Below, piece by piece: positions 51,237-60,600 of a stretch of DNA of 64,000 nucleotides. The translations under genes and the position numbers were made by a program. Source of the stretch: Paenibacillus sp. MBLB1832. GTDB taxonomy: Bacteria; Bacillota; Bacilli; Paenibacillales; NBRC-103111. A model generated the notes under the pieces. It saw only the letters and a program-made list of their open reading frames with translations, had not been told where the DNA came from and did not search any database. How positions within the stretch are numbered: the stretch's first letter is position 1; each line of letters opens with the position of its first letter. Location: the NCBI RefSeq assembly GCF_032271945.1, contig NZ_CP130319.1:4917001-4981000 (forward strand), read 5' to 3'.

Positions 51237-53033
51237 CTAGACTAACTCTACGTCGACGAGCTTGAACTGCGTCACGTCCACCAGTCCGCGGTTAGAAATT
51301 CTAATTTCTGGGATGACCGGCAAGGCAATTAGGGAGAACGTCATGAACGGCGCGTTAATGTTGCAGCCAATGTGCTTCCAGGCTTGATCCAGCTGGGCGA
51401 CTTCAGCTACAACTTCAGGCAATGTTTTCTCTGACATTAAGCCCGCGATGGTGAGCGGCACCTGCGCCAGCACAACGCCGTTCTCAACGACGATCGTTCC
51501 GCCGCCTAGTCGGATCAGCTCATTTGCCGCGAAGGCCATGTCATCCTCATTGATGCCCATCACAAGCAAGTTGTGGCTGTCGTGCGCCACCGTCGAGGCA
51601 ACCGCACCTGACTTCACTTGGAAGCCATGGGCGAAAGCCAACGAAATATCGCCGCTGCCATGATGCCGATCGATGCACGCCAGGCGTACGATATCCTGGG
51701 CGATATCGGGTTGAATGATGCCTGTGCGGATGGGAAGTGCAGCAGTCATTTTCGCCGTTCTGGCGCTATTTTCAATGATGCTGATCACGTTCACTGTCGT
51801 TGTCTCTACTGTGGAGCGACTCGCTAATCGGAAATCTTCAGGCGTCAAAGCCCGCTTCACGTGCATGGAATTGCGGATGTGCTCAGGGTAAACGAATGTC
51901 GGGAACTCCACTGTGAGCTGGCCTGCCTCGTAAATTACGGTGCCATCTGTGATAACAGTCGACGGCTCCATCTTCTGCAAATCGTCGATCAACACAATGT
52001 CCGCACATTTACCTGGCGCGATGCTCCCAAGATCCTGCTCCAGTCTGAAATAGCGGGCCACGTTAATGGTCGCCATCTCGATCGCTGTGACGGGGTCAAC
52101 CCCCTCCTCGATGGCGCGGCGCACCACATGGTTTAGATGTCCTTTCTCCACCAGCGTTTGCGGGGAAACGTCATCGGTGACGAGGGAAATATTCGCAGTT
52201 TTGACCTTATCCTCAGTGACAATCTTTATGACTTCCTTCACATCGTGCCAAGCTGACCCTTCACGAATCATCAAGTGCATGCCCATGCGAACTTTATGCA
52301 GACCTTGCTCCCTTGTAACCGTTTCGTGGTCGGACGTTACACCAGAAGCGAGGTAGGCCTGCAGCATGCGATCATCCTCACTTGGAAAATGGCCTGTAAC
52401 CGCCTTCCCGCTCGCGATCGTCGCTGCGATTTCTCCGCACATTTTCGGATCGCCGAATACGACGCCAGGGAAATTCATCACTTCGCCGAGCCCGCTGACA
52501 TTGTCCCATTGCAAGCCCGCTTCGATGTCGGCTACCTCCAGGCTCGCCCCCGCGTCTTCCAAATCACTCGTTGCCGGCACACAGGATGGGAAAGTCGTAA
52601 ACACCTTGAGCGGCAGCCCCTGCCCCTCTTCATGCATGAGGCGAACACCTTCCGCGCCAAACACGTTGGCAATTTCGTGCGGGTCCATGAAGATCGCGGT
52701 CGTCCCTTTGGCGAGACCTGCCTTCGCGAACTCCGTGACGGAGAGCATCGTGCTCTCCACGTGCATATGCCCGTCCAATAAGCCGGGCGTCATGTACTTG
52801 CCTGCGGCATCGATCACCTTTGTCTGCTCGCCAATCGTATGCTGCGCCTGACCGATGTAGGCGATGCGACCACTCGAGATGGCGACATCCATGTGCGGGA
52901 TGAGCTCGCCAGAGTGCACATTCACGAGCGTTCCGTTCGTGATCACCAGGTCAGCCGGCAATTCTCCCAAGGCCACCTTGGCCAAGGTGCGGCTTACATC
53001 CGTTAGCTTATTTCGTTGTGTTGTATACGTCAT
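51237..53033 (-). CDS. ade: Adenine deaminase
   Basis: Converts adenine to hypoxanthine and ammonia in purine salvage. About 598 residues of the amidohydrolase fold: LVNVHSGELIPHMDVAI, PGLLDGHMHVESTML (HxH metal site), TAIFMDPHEIANVFG, VTGHFPSEDDRML, SLVTDDVSP and the C-terminal AHDSHNLLVMGINEDDMAFA. ATG 53033 has AGGGGA at ten bases; ATG 53042 is too close to it. A single-gene unit, apparently unrelated to the matrix loci. Confidence 0.93.
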   Translation of the reverse strand: MTYTTQRNKLTDVSRTLAKVALGELPADLVITNGTLVNVHSGELIPHMDVAISSGRIAYIGQAQHTIGEQTKVIDAAGKYMTPGLLDGHMHVESTMLSVTEFAKAGLAKGTTAIFMDPHEIANVFGAEGVRLMHEEGQGLPLKVFTTFPSCVPATSDLEDAGASLEVADIEAGLQWDNVSGLGEVMNFPGVVFGDPKMCGEIAATIASGKAVTGHFPSEDDRMLQAYLASGVTSDHETVTREQGLHKVRMGMHLMIREGSAWHDVKEVIKIVTEDKVKTANISLVTDDVSPQTLVEKGHLNHVVRRAIEEGVDPVTAIEMATINVARYFRLEQDLGSIAPGKCADIVLIDDLQKMEPSTVITDGTVIYEAGQLTVEFPTFVYPEHIRNSMHVKRALTPEDFRLASRSTVETTTVNVISIIENSARTAKMTAALPIRTGIIQPDIAQDIVRLACIDRHHGSGDISLAFAHGFQVKSGAVASTVAHDSHNLLVMGINEDDMAFAANELIRLGGGTIVVENGVVLAQVPLTIAGLMSEKTLPEVVAEVAQLDQAWKHIGCNINAPFMTFSLIALPVIPEIRISNRGLVDVTQFKLVDVELV

Positions 53034-53144
53034 CGGTGTCATTCCCCTTTTATGCAAATGAATTGAATAGGGCTATATGTTATCTTACTTTTTAACTTCA
53101 TAATGTATACCTTTCTGAGGGGGAGTGCAACTTCGGTTCGTTCA

Positions 53145-53366
53145 TCATTCATTTTTTGACTGTATATCTGGGGCATTTATTAATGGCTTTTGAAGCGCGT
53201 CCACAATGGCTGCGAAGATACTTGTTACTAAAATACCCATTAGACATAATGAGGTAGGACCCGCTGGATCATCACTATCTATAGCACTAGCAAGCACCCT
53301 CAAGCTCACGATCGCTATCACAATGAGGAAAATGACGGCAAATGCACATTTCTTAATAATCTTCAA
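53145..53366 (-). CDS. Small membrane protein, unknown (73 aa)
   Basis: Two hydrophobic segments (FAVIFLIVIAIVSLRVLA and LCLMGILVTSIFAAIV) joined by an acidic loop. It begins at TTG 53366 with no clear ribosome binding site, so it might start elsewhere or not be expressed. No family is recognised. Confidence 0.4.
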   Translation of the reverse strand: MKIIKKCAFAVIFLIVIAIVSLRVLASAIDSDDPAGPTSLCLMGILVTSIFAAIVDALQKPLINAPDIQSKNE

Positions 53367-53579
53367 AGCTTTAAGAGATAAGTCAGAGAAAGCAATGTTC
53401 TTTTCGATGTAGGTTAATAGTTTATATGCTTGATATAACGAAACAGAAAACGCAGTACAGAATCCGTATGAACATACTAAAAAGGGGATTAGGAAGTAAG
53501 CAGTATCAGGATGTACCCTTGCATCAAGAACTAAATTTAGGGAAATCAGATAAGAAAGTTCCTACAAATAAAATAAAAA

Positions 53580-53593
53580 CCCATTCGCATGGG
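53580..53593 (-). terminator. Terminator of the 43-residue peptide gene
   Basis: CCCAT-TCGC-ATGGG stem followed on the minus strand by TTTTTATTTTATTTG, 15 bases past the stop at 53608. Confidence 0.75.
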
Positions 53594-53607
53594 CTTTTCA
53601 AATCGTA

Positions 53608-53739
53608 TTATTGTTGGCACTTTTCTACGGAGTAAGCCCCGTTTTTCAACGCATTGATAATCGGACTAGTTTCGCCCGCACGGTATAATCCGTCTTCTGC
53701 CAAAGCCAGTTGAGGATTTTGCTGCGTAATCCCTTTCAC
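53608..53739 (-). CDS. Small peptide, unknown (43 aa)
   Basis: GTG 53739 stands seven bases after a perfect AGGAGG. The product begins MKGITQQNPQLALAEDG, contains YRAGETSPIINALKNG and ends VEKCQQ. It has no signal peptide or membrane helix. A terminator follows directly, so it is a complete small transcription unit. Function unknown; the adjacent binding lipoprotein upstream (53845) may be cotranscribed. Confidence 0.65.
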   Translation of the reverse strand: MKGITQQNPQLALAEDGLYRAGETSPIINALKNGAYSVEKCQQ

Positions 53740-53844
53740 TAAGCTGCCTCCTATATGTAAATCTAAGATACTATACTTTTCAGGACAAGTTTATGGTTTT
53801 TTTGCCAGCAAGACGGAGGTCCCTCCTGCTGGCTTTTATCCATG

Positions 53845-55434
53845 TTATTGCTTCCACTTTTGCGCTTCTGGACCGCGCAGCTTGTAGCCGCTTTTCTTTT
53901 GGTAAACGTCATTTGCTTCCTTCAATGCATCGTTTCCGCCTTTCGACTTCCACTCTTCGATAACCTTCGGCCAATCCGAGATCGGCTCTTTGCCATACAC
54001 CATTTTGACCATGTGCCCAATTAGTAGTGGAGCTCCTGTATCAGACAAAGCGGCGATATCCGGGTTTTTTACCATAGCTGGAAGCGCCGTATCGAACTCT
54101 AGACCTCCGCGTCCTTCATTCGGTAAAATCGTTTCGAACGTTTTGAGTAAGGATTGCCCTTCCGGTGTTGCATTCAAAATTTGCTTACGGTAAGCATCGT
54201 CCTTCACCATATGAAGGAATCCGCTCAAATAGCGTTGCTCGGAAACTTCCGCATCCGTTTTCGGGTTGATCGGAAGGGTTGTGTCAAACCATTTGTCCGC
54301 TTCTTCCGATACTTGCCATTCAAAGAACTTCAGAATGCCCGGAATTTTGTCTTTATTAATTTTGGAGTTAATAAAGTATGCACGCGCTCCGGAGGAATAT
54401 AAATAACCGCCGCCCTTGCCGTCTGTTCCTACTGGGGAAGGAATAATTTTAATTTTCGCATCAGGCACAGCTGACTTCAATTGTGTTTCCCATTGAATGA
54501 GCTCCTGAGCATTCATTTCCCACATGCCTGCTTTACCGCTCAAAATAATATTTTTGAAATTCGTCGGATTGATTGTTGCGAATTCTTTGTTGATCAGGCC
54601 TTCGTCAAACATCGTTTTATACGTTGTCAACGCTTTTTGCATATTCTCGGTATCGAAAAATTTCGGCTGAACTTTGCCGTCAACGACTTCATATTGGCTC
54701 GAATACGGATATACGTCATAAGCCCCGAAGAATAAATCGGCGTATTTAAAATCCTGACGTCCCATGAACGGGTGCTCGACGCCAATCTTCTTGAAGGCGC
54801 GCAGCATTTCGAGGTATTCGTCAACCGTTTTCGGATCCTTCGTAATACCTGCCTTCTTCATTAAATCTTCACGTACCCAAGTCGCTCTGCGGGATGGCTG
54901 AGAAATAAATTCCGGAATCGCATAGATTTTGCCGTTAAGCGTTACTTCATCCCAAGCCGCTTGCGGAATTACCTTCAGCAAATTCGGCGCATACTGCTTA
55001 ATCAGATCGTTCAGCTCCAGAAATACGCCTGCTTGCACGGAGCCTGCTAGCTCTTTCCCGCTGGTGCCGGCGCCAGCTTGCACAACATCCGGAATGTCGC
55101 CTGTGGCAAACATTTGGACCATTTTCTTTTCGAATTCGGCATGAGGGACCAGTTGAATATCAAGGTCGGTATTCGTTTTTTTCTCAAGTTCTTTCACCCA
55201 TTTGTCCTCGTTCAGGTTGGCCGCTTTTTCTACATAGTCAAAGTTAAGCGTACGCAACGAGATACTAAACTTCGTTGGGCCTTGCTGCGCTTTCGGCGTC
55301 TCTGCTGCGGACTTAGCCGACTCTGCAGGGTTCGTATTAGCCGGCTTGCTAGTGTCAGTGTCATTCGAGCAACCGATCACGCCAATGCTAAATACAACCG
55401 CCATTGTACTCGCCATCCATTTCCACTTTCTCAT
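53845..55434 (-). CDS. Extracellular solute-binding lipoprotein (LplA-like, sugar ABC family)
   Basis: A protein of 529 residues: signal peptide ending SIGVIGC (lipobox) and the two-lobed fold of the large solute-binding proteins common in Paenibacillus (VAREDLMKKAGITKDPKTVDEYLEM-type motif, GGGYLYSSGARAYFIN). These bind oligosaccharides for an ABC importer, but no permease or ATPase gene is adjacent. The neighbouring lyases suggest an alginate or uronate oligomer ligand. A perfect cre box lies 30 bases upstream of the start. Confidence 0.85.
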   Translation of the reverse strand: MRKWKWMASTMAVVFSIGVIGCSNDTDTSKPANTNPAESAKSAAETPKAQQGPTKFSISLRTLNFDYVEKAANLNEDKWVKELEKKTNTDLDIQLVPHAEFEKKMVQMFATGDIPDVVQAGAGTSGKELAGSVQAGVFLELNDLIKQYAPNLLKVIPQAAWDEVTLNGKIYAIPEFISQPSRRATWVREDLMKKAGITKDPKTVDEYLEMLRAFKKIGVEHPFMGRQDFKYADLFFGAYDVYPYSSQYEVVDGKVQPKFFDTENMQKALTTYKTMFDEGLINKEFATINPTNFKNIILSGKAGMWEMNAQELIQWETQLKSAVPDAKIKIIPSPVGTDGKGGGYLYSSGARAYFINSKINKDKIPGILKFFEWQVSEEADKWFDTTLPINPKTDAEVSEQRYLSGFLHMVKDDAYRKQILNATPEGQSLLKTFETILPNEGRGGLEFDTALPAMVKNPDIAALSDTGAPLLIGHMVKMVYGKEPISDWPKVIEEWKSKGGNDALKEANDVYQKKSGYKLRGPEAQKWKQ

Positions 55435-55463
55435 AGAAATCCCTCATCCCATGATTTTTTAAT

Positions 55464-55477
55464 TGTAAGCGCTATCA
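55464..55477. promoter_or_regulatory. cre box of the solute-binding protein gene
   Basis: TGTAAGCGCTATCA matches the CcpA consensus TGWAANCGNTNWCA at all positions, 30 bases upstream of the start at 55434. Confidence 0.8.
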
Positions 55478-55587
55478 ATATGTGTTGCCTTTATCATAAT
55501 GCATACTGATAATGGGACACTATGGAGTAATTTTAGCAGTTGGAGTGTTTTTTTTAGGCATTGACATATTTCCACGTGACAAAAAGA

Positions 55588-55607
55588 ACTTAGCCCTTTG
55601 GCTAAGT
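55588..55607 (-). terminator. Terminator of the first PL7 gene
   Basis: ACTTAGCC-CTTT-GGCTAAGT stem; the minus strand continues TCTTTTTG. It is 15 bases past the stop. Confidence 0.75.
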
Positions 55608-55621
55608 CCCTTGTAAGAAAC

Positions 55622-56932
55622 TTATTGATGTGTAACGGAATACGCATACACCAAATTCTCGGCATAAGCATCCGGGCTTTCTCCAGGTGCTGTTGAGTCA
55701 TTGGATTGTGTGTAATTTCCGATTTTGAAAAAACAGCCTGTTGTATTTTTGGTTTGTGTGTATGGGACAGTCTGCCCATTATACTCATAGTGAATGACAC
55801 CATTAGCTACAATGATTTTAACCGTGAATACTGTACCTAACGTATAATTGCTATCCAGTAAATACCCATGCGTGTTATCGCCATCTGTGATATAAATTTT
55901 GGCAGTCGTCGAAACACCGCCTGGATTATTTCCTTCTACACGAAACACCGTTACATCATCACCGGCATCATGGATTTGTCCAACGACGGTATGCGGCTTA
56001 ATCGTGGTCAAATGCGTCACCTTTTGCTTAATAAACATCGTATGTGTTTTCCCATCATTCGTGCCCCAGGACGCTTGATCCGCTGTAGTTCCAGCCGTGT
56101 AATTATCCTTCATCTCACGCAGTTCACTTCTCGGATTATTGGATCCTGACGTTGACACCGCGCCATGATTCGCACGGAATTGTACGGCATCACCATCTGC
56201 ATCATGAACAACCTTAAACCATGGATCTATGGAATATGTATCTAAAGCAGGTTGCAGCACTTCAAGCGGGCTTGTGGAGCCGGACTGCTTAGGAATCGGA
56301 AGCGTGATCTTCCAATTTTTCAAATATAGGATATCTGATGGCAGAGTTGGATTAGCTGGTGGCGTTGGCGTTGGTGAAGGGCTAGCTGTAGGTGAAGGGG
56401 ATGGTGAACTACTTGCTGTAGGCGTCGGAGTTGCTGTCCCTGCACCGCTATCCAGCGTAAAGTCATCGAAACGGACATCACTAGAAGTTGTTCCTCTTGC
56501 AAAAATAACAGCGGACGTATTCGAAGCTCCTGTGGTAAAGGTAACGGTATATTGTGTCCATGTGGCGGCATTACCGCCTGCGGATACTTCACTGCCACCA
56601 TACGTATTGGCGCCAATAATACCACTGCCATGTATCCAAGCCTTTAAGGTATATGACGTATTCGCAGTCAAACCAGATATGGCTTGTTTGAACTCTCCTC
56701 CAACTGCAGAAGCCTTTGCAGAATATCCACCAGTATGTGTATCGCTTGAAGAAATCGAAACAGATCCAACTTTGGTCCAGCCAGTTGCATTGCTTTCAAA
56801 GCCTGGATTTGTAATTGTAATCGGCGCAGCCTGTACAGAAGTAATTCCTGTGAAAATGAAGGTTGAGGTTACAACCAAGGAAAGTATCGCAATGGAATGA
56901 ATCGGCTTCCAGTTTTTCAAATTCAATTTCAT
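55622..56932 (-). CDS. Alginate lyase, family PL7, with N-terminal carbohydrate-binding module
   Basis: Secreted enzyme of 436 residues: signal peptide (1-35), CBM-like beta-sandwich (36-165, ITNPGFESNATGWTKVG), Ser/Pro/Thr linker, then a PL7 jelly-roll. Catalytic motifs RSELREM, VVGQIHD and FFKIGNYTQ are all present; QIH usually means activity on guluronate-containing alginate. It cleaves by beta-elimination, leaving unsaturated ends. Starts at ATG 56932. A near-cre palindrome lies about 120 bases upstream. Confidence 0.92.
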   Translation of the reverse strand: MKLNLKNWKPIHSIAILSLVVTSTFIFTGITSVQAAPITITNPGFESNATGWTKVGSVSISSSDTHTGGYSAKASAVGGEFKQAISGLTANTSYTLKAWIHGSGIIGANTYGGSEVSAGGNAATWTQYTVTFTTGASNTSAVIFARGTTSSDVRFDDFTLDSGAGTATPTPTASSSPSPSPTASPSPTPTPPANPTLPSDILYLKNWKITLPIPKQSGSTSPLEVLQPALDTYSIDPWFKVVHDADGDAVQFRANHGAVSTSGSNNPRSELREMKDNYTAGTTADQASWGTNDGKTHTMFIKQKVTHLTTIKPHTVVGQIHDAGDDVTVFRVEGNNPGGVSTTAKIYITDGDNTHGYLLDSNYTLGTVFTVKIIVANGVIHYEYNGQTVPYTQTKNTTGCFFKIGNYTQSNDSTAPGESPDAYAENLVYAYSVTHQ

Positions 56933-57053
56933 CCTATTATCCTCCTAGTATAAAATAAGGTTGGCCATTCTTCTGACTTATGCAGCTGCATTTCAAATTC
57001 TGGCGATTAAACAATTACGATTTGATAAAAACCTCCTCTTTATGCATCAATTT

Positions 57054-57068
57054 TGTAAGCGCTTTACA
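57054..57068. promoter_or_regulatory. cre-like palindrome upstream of the first PL7 gene
   Basis: TGTAAGCGCTTTACA, a perfect cre core with one extra base in the right arm, 122 bases upstream of the start. Confidence 0.55.
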
Positions 57069-57211
57069 AAAATAGTATAGTAAATAATTTCCTTTTCCCG
57101 TTAACGTTTTCTTTAGGTTCACTTGTGTTATTACAAGTATTGGAAACGAATATCCACAATGAAAAAGGAGACATGCATTCAAATCATAATTTTATGAACT
57201 CACCGCAAAGC

Positions 57212-57242
57212 AAAAAGATCTCCTGATCTTGGAGATCTTTTT
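57212..57242. terminator. Bidirectional terminator after the second PL7 gene
   Basis: AAAAAGATCTCC (57212-57223) pairs perfectly with GGAGATCTTTTT (57231-57242), seven-base loop, T runs on both sides. Confidence 0.85.
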
Positions 57243-57256
57243 ACTTTCATTCTTTA

Positions 57257-60200
57257 TCATTGCGGCTTGGTATCAGAATGATCGTGTGGCACTTTGACCG
57301 TAGCCGAAACGGACTTGTTGTTTCCTGCTCTATCCGTAGCCGTGTAAGTTATGGTGTAGATCCTTTCTATATCTAGATTTGCTTTGTCTGCCCGCAGTTT
57401 AAAAGTAAGATCCAAAGAACCATAATCTGCATCCTGAATATCAGTAGCCTCCAAGCTGGGATCGTTACATGTAATGGAGGTCAAAACAATATGATCCATT
57501 GAGCTTAAGCTGTCTATCGCATTTAAGGTAGCTGTAACCGTGACAAGCTTATGGTTGGCTGGCCATAGAGAAGCCGTATCTAAGGTTAGTTGTGTCGTCG
57601 GCGCTGTCTTATCCAGCTTAATCGTCAAGGATTTGTCTGTCTCTACATTGCCTGCTACATCTACGCTCCAGTAGCGCAAAGTATGGATTCCTTCTGATGA
57701 AATGGCAACCGTGTTTCCAATAAGGGGTCCCGAATCATCCAACTCATAATAAGTTGCTGCTACACCGGAGACAGTATCTACTGCCGTGAGGTTCACAACG
57801 ACGTTATGGTTAACCCAATCTAGTGGAGCGTTATCTGTTGTCGTAGGTGGTGTGAGATCAATGGTTACTGATACTTCATTGGAAGTACCGCTTACACCAC
57901 CAACATTCTCGGCAGTCACCACATAGGAATACGTTATGCCGTCAGAAGTCGTAGAATCTGTGAAGCTTGTTCCAGTCGTAGTACCTATGGGTACATAGCC
58001 GCTGCCGCTTGTCGTGCTGCGCAGAATGTTATAGCTCGTGGCTCTATTTACAGGATTCCAGTCCAAGGTCACGCCAGAAATCCCTTCAGCCCCAGTCAAA
58101 CCAGTTGGGGTGCTAATGGATTGGGCTTGGTGAGTAACATGGAGACTGTAAATTTTGACGACACCGCCTTCGGTGCTGGGACCTACGTTATCCTGTGTAT
58201 ATGCACCTGCTTTAAAGTAAAATTGAAGATCCTTCCAACCTGGGTCAGCCGCGATAAAGTCATAGGACTGAGTAACCCCATTGACCGTCATGTAAAGAAC
58301 CCCATCTATAACTTGTATTTGGGCATTATAGGTATCGCCTACATGAATCCCGCCAAAAACAAAGTGGGTGTCGCTGCCGCCTACGGAAGCATTCTTTGCA
58401 AGGAAGTCTACGGCATGCTTATTGCTGTCGTATTGCATTTTTACAAGTGGATTCGCATTTCCGCCCGTAGGGGAAACACCATGAATCTGTAGGGCAATCA
58501 CTTTCCCCGTAGATGGAACCACAGTTACTTTTTCCGTAGCCGTCATCGTATGAATGCCTGACCACATCCAGTTGGTCGTATTGTCATTAGGAACTAACAT
58601 TTCTCTTAATTCGGAGCGCGGGAAGCTTGAGCCGCTCGTTGTGCCGCCGTTTACGGGAGCCCAGAATGTCATCGAGCCATCACTTGGATCTGTGTAAAAG
58701 TAAGGGCTGGTATAGCCATTTGCAAGCTGGGCCACTGAGATTTCCGAAGCGGTTGAATCCGGAATGGTCAGTTTCCAGTGAGAAAGATCAAAATTCGTAC
58801 TAGGAGGTACTTGTGTAGATGCACTGACTTCAGCTGAATTCGGACTTGAGCCAACAGCGTTAGCTGATTGTGCAACGTAATAGTACATTGTCCCGTTAGC
58901 AACGGTCGTGTCAGTGTACGTTGTTGTTGGACTTGTACCTATAAACGTATATCCGCTGCCACTGTTCGTGCTGCGCAAAATGTTATAGCTCGAGGCGTCA
59001 TTTACATCCGTCCAAGTCAAGAACACCTCACGAGTTCCACCTATGGCGGTTAATTCGGGCGGTGCGGGAGGATTCACTTGAATTGATGTAATAGGTGATA
59101 GGGGGCCTTCTCCGATCGAATTGACCCCCGTTACTGCATAATAATAAGTTCCTTGAACCAGACCGTTGTCGGTATAAGCAAGGGTAGGACTTGTATCTCC
59201 AAGACCGAGCCCTGTTGCAATTGGGGATGTGAAGGGTCCGCTTGATGAAGTACTGCGATACACATTGTAAGTTTGGGCACCGTTCACACTAGGCCATCTT
59301 ACCAGTACGGTATTGTTTGTCTGTGATGTGGTTACGGAAGTGGGAGCAGCAGGTATCGTTACAATTGGATGAGGCGACACGGCAATGGGTGCTGAATCAG
59401 ACGTTTGGCCTGGAACATTACGTGCAGTAACGATAAAGTTGTAGGTGGAGCTATTTGATAAGCCAGTCGCCGTATAGGTGAACGGTCCTGGTAATGCATT
59501 TTGCGCAACATTCGTGGCAATGACTGTATAGGTTGACTCGCCGGGCCCTTGGCGTCGTATATCATAGCTGTTGTCTATAGCAACTGTCCATTTCAAATCA
59601 GCTGCACTATCCTTGTCATCGTTGATGACCAGAGGAGTAATGACAGGATGATAATAGGGAGTAACCTGAAAATCATCAAACGCAGTAGCGCCTGCATTAC
59701 TATATACGCCAGCTTGTCCTGAGACATACGGTGCTGAGCTGGCAGGATCCGTAGCGGACAGAACGAGTGTAGTTCCGTAATAACATTCCAGCGTTACGCT
59801 TGAATCGAGATTATTAATAATGTTCATCTTCAACGGCAAGTAACCTAAGTTGTCCATGGCTTGAGCCAATGTTGTATTCGGAATGGTGACACCGCTTGTA
59901 TTTGGAGAATTACTATTTAGGGGGATTGCTGATTTGGAATTGCCCGTGCTGCCGAATGCCTTCTCGATATAAAATTGATAGCTAGCGGAATTCTTTTTCA
60001 CCATAAACCTGTAATATTCATGACTACTGCCATCGGGTGCATATCTTGCAGCGAGACCAGCATAAGTACCGCTACTACCAAGTACTTTGACCTTTGCTGA
60101 GATTGTGATATTACTAGTTATGATTTCAGGCAAAGATTGTCCCCAATAATCATTTGTGCTCACGGTTGGGGTTAGAGCGGTTTGTTTCATAAAATGATTC

Positions 60201-60472
60201 TTGGTTGTCGTACTTGGAATGATTTCCTCATCAATTGACCAGAGCCCGCTGCCGAAATCGTTTTTCCAAGGCTGTGTTTCGTTGACGGGGGAGCCGATAG
60301 GTGCAGTAGATCCAGGCTGACCAGCTGTACCATAGGATTCAAAGCTTTCTTGCAATGAATAGCTTAGACCGGTGGCATATGCGTCATGTAATTGAAAATA
60401 AGTAATAAATGAAAAGAGCAGTGATAAACATAATAAGTGGGTTATCCTTTTAGGGTTAACATACATGCTCAT
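57257..60472 (-). CDS. Multidomain alginate lyase, family PL7, with FN3 and lectin-like modules
   Basis: A secreted protein of 1071 residues. Signal peptide (1-35), LamG-like sugar-binding domain (about 36-265), three fibronectin type III repeats (about 270-550), PL7 catalytic domain (about 555-785: RSELREML, LQIHGV, YFKAGAYTQD), another FN3 (about 790-875) and two Ig-like beta modules to the C-terminus. The PL7 catalytic residues are intact. No sortase or S-layer anchor is visible, so it is probably free or loosely bound. A weak cre-like site (60503-60516) precedes it. Confidence 0.9.
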   Translation of the reverse strand: MSMYVNPKRITHLLCLSLLFSFITYFQLHDAYATGLSYSLQESFESYGTAGQPGSTAPIGSPVNETQPWKNDFGSGLWSIDEEIIPSTTTKNHFMKQTALTPTVSTNDYWGQSLPEIITSNITISAKVKVLGSSGTYAGLAARYAPDGSSHEYYRFMVKKNSASYQFYIEKAFGSTGNSKSAIPLNSNSPNTSGVTIPNTTLAQAMDNLGYLPLKMNIINNLDSSVTLECYYGTTLVLSATDPASSAPYVSGQAGVYSNAGATAFDDFQVTPYYHPVITPLVINDDKDSAADLKWTVAIDNSYDIRRQGPGESTYTVIATNVAQNALPGPFTYTATGLSNSSTYNFIVTARNVPGQTSDSAPIAVSPHPIVTIPAAPTSVTTSQTNNTVLVRWPSVNGAQTYNVYRSTSSSGPFTSPIATGLGLGDTSPTLAYTDNGLVQGTYYYAVTGVNSIGEGPLSPITSIQVNPPAPPELTAIGGTREVFLTWTDVNDASSYNILRSTNSGSGYTFIGTSPTTTYTDTTVANGTMYYYVAQSANAVGSSPNSAEVSASTQVPPSTNFDLSHWKLTIPDSTASEISVAQLANGYTSPYFYTDPSDGSMTFWAPVNGGTTSGSSFPRSELREMLVPNDNTTNWMWSGIHTMTATEKVTVVPSTGKVIALQIHGVSPTGGNANPLVKMQYDSNKHAVDFLAKNASVGGSDTHFVFGGIHVGDTYNAQIQVIDGVLYMTVNGVTQSYDFIAADPGWKDLQFYFKAGAYTQDNVGPSTEGGVVKIYSLHVTHQAQSISTPTGLTGAEGISGVTLDWNPVNRATSYNILRSTTSGSGYVPIGTTTGTSFTDSTTSDGITYSYVVTAENVGGVSGTSNEVSVTIDLTPPTTTDNAPLDWVNHNVVVNLTAVDTVSGVAATYYELDDSGPLIGNTVAISSEGIHTLRYWSVDVAGNVETDKSLTIKLDKTAPTTQLTLDTASLWPANHKLVTVTATLNAIDSLSSMDHIVLTSITCNDPSLEATDIQDADYGSLDLTFKLRADKANLDIERIYTITYTATDRAGNNKSVSATVKVPHDHSDTKPQ

Positions 60473-60502
60473 AGTATCCTCCTACATATATAATTCTACA
60501 AA

Positions 60503-60516
60503 AGTTAAGCGTTTAC
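60503..60516. promoter_or_regulatory. cre-like box upstream of the second PL7 gene
   Basis: On the minus strand CGTAAACGCTTAAC, about 11 of 14 matches to the cre consensus, 31-44 bases before the start at 60472. Confidence 0.45.
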
Positions 60517-60537
60517 GTGTATTTGAGTTGGATACAA

Positions 60538-60588
60538 AGAAACCGCCGCCCGTTATGGTTCGTCAGAACTTTAGGGGTTACGGTTTCT
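60538..60588 (-). terminator. Possible terminator of the PL6 gene
   Basis: AGAAACCG (60538-60545) pairs with CGGTTTCT (60581-60588), with a loop of 35 bases; the minus-strand tail is only TTGTAT. Weak. Confidence 0.35.
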
Positions 60589-60600
60589 GTTACGTATGAC

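Noticed and set aside
53426..53635. A 69-codon plus-strand frame between the small membrane protein and the peptide gene
   Set aside because: No ribosome binding site, runs over the terminator of the opposite-strand peptide gene, and its composition is not protein-like.
53804..53833. GCCAGCA/TGCTGGC hairpin downstream of the solute-binding protein gene
   Set aside because: A strong stem but followed by A residues, not T, on the gene strand, so I do not call it a terminator.
56229..56900. Long plus-strand frame opposite the first PL7 gene
   Set aside because: It is antisense to a well-supported lyase; the frame is open because of the Pro/Ser/Thr-rich linker codons.
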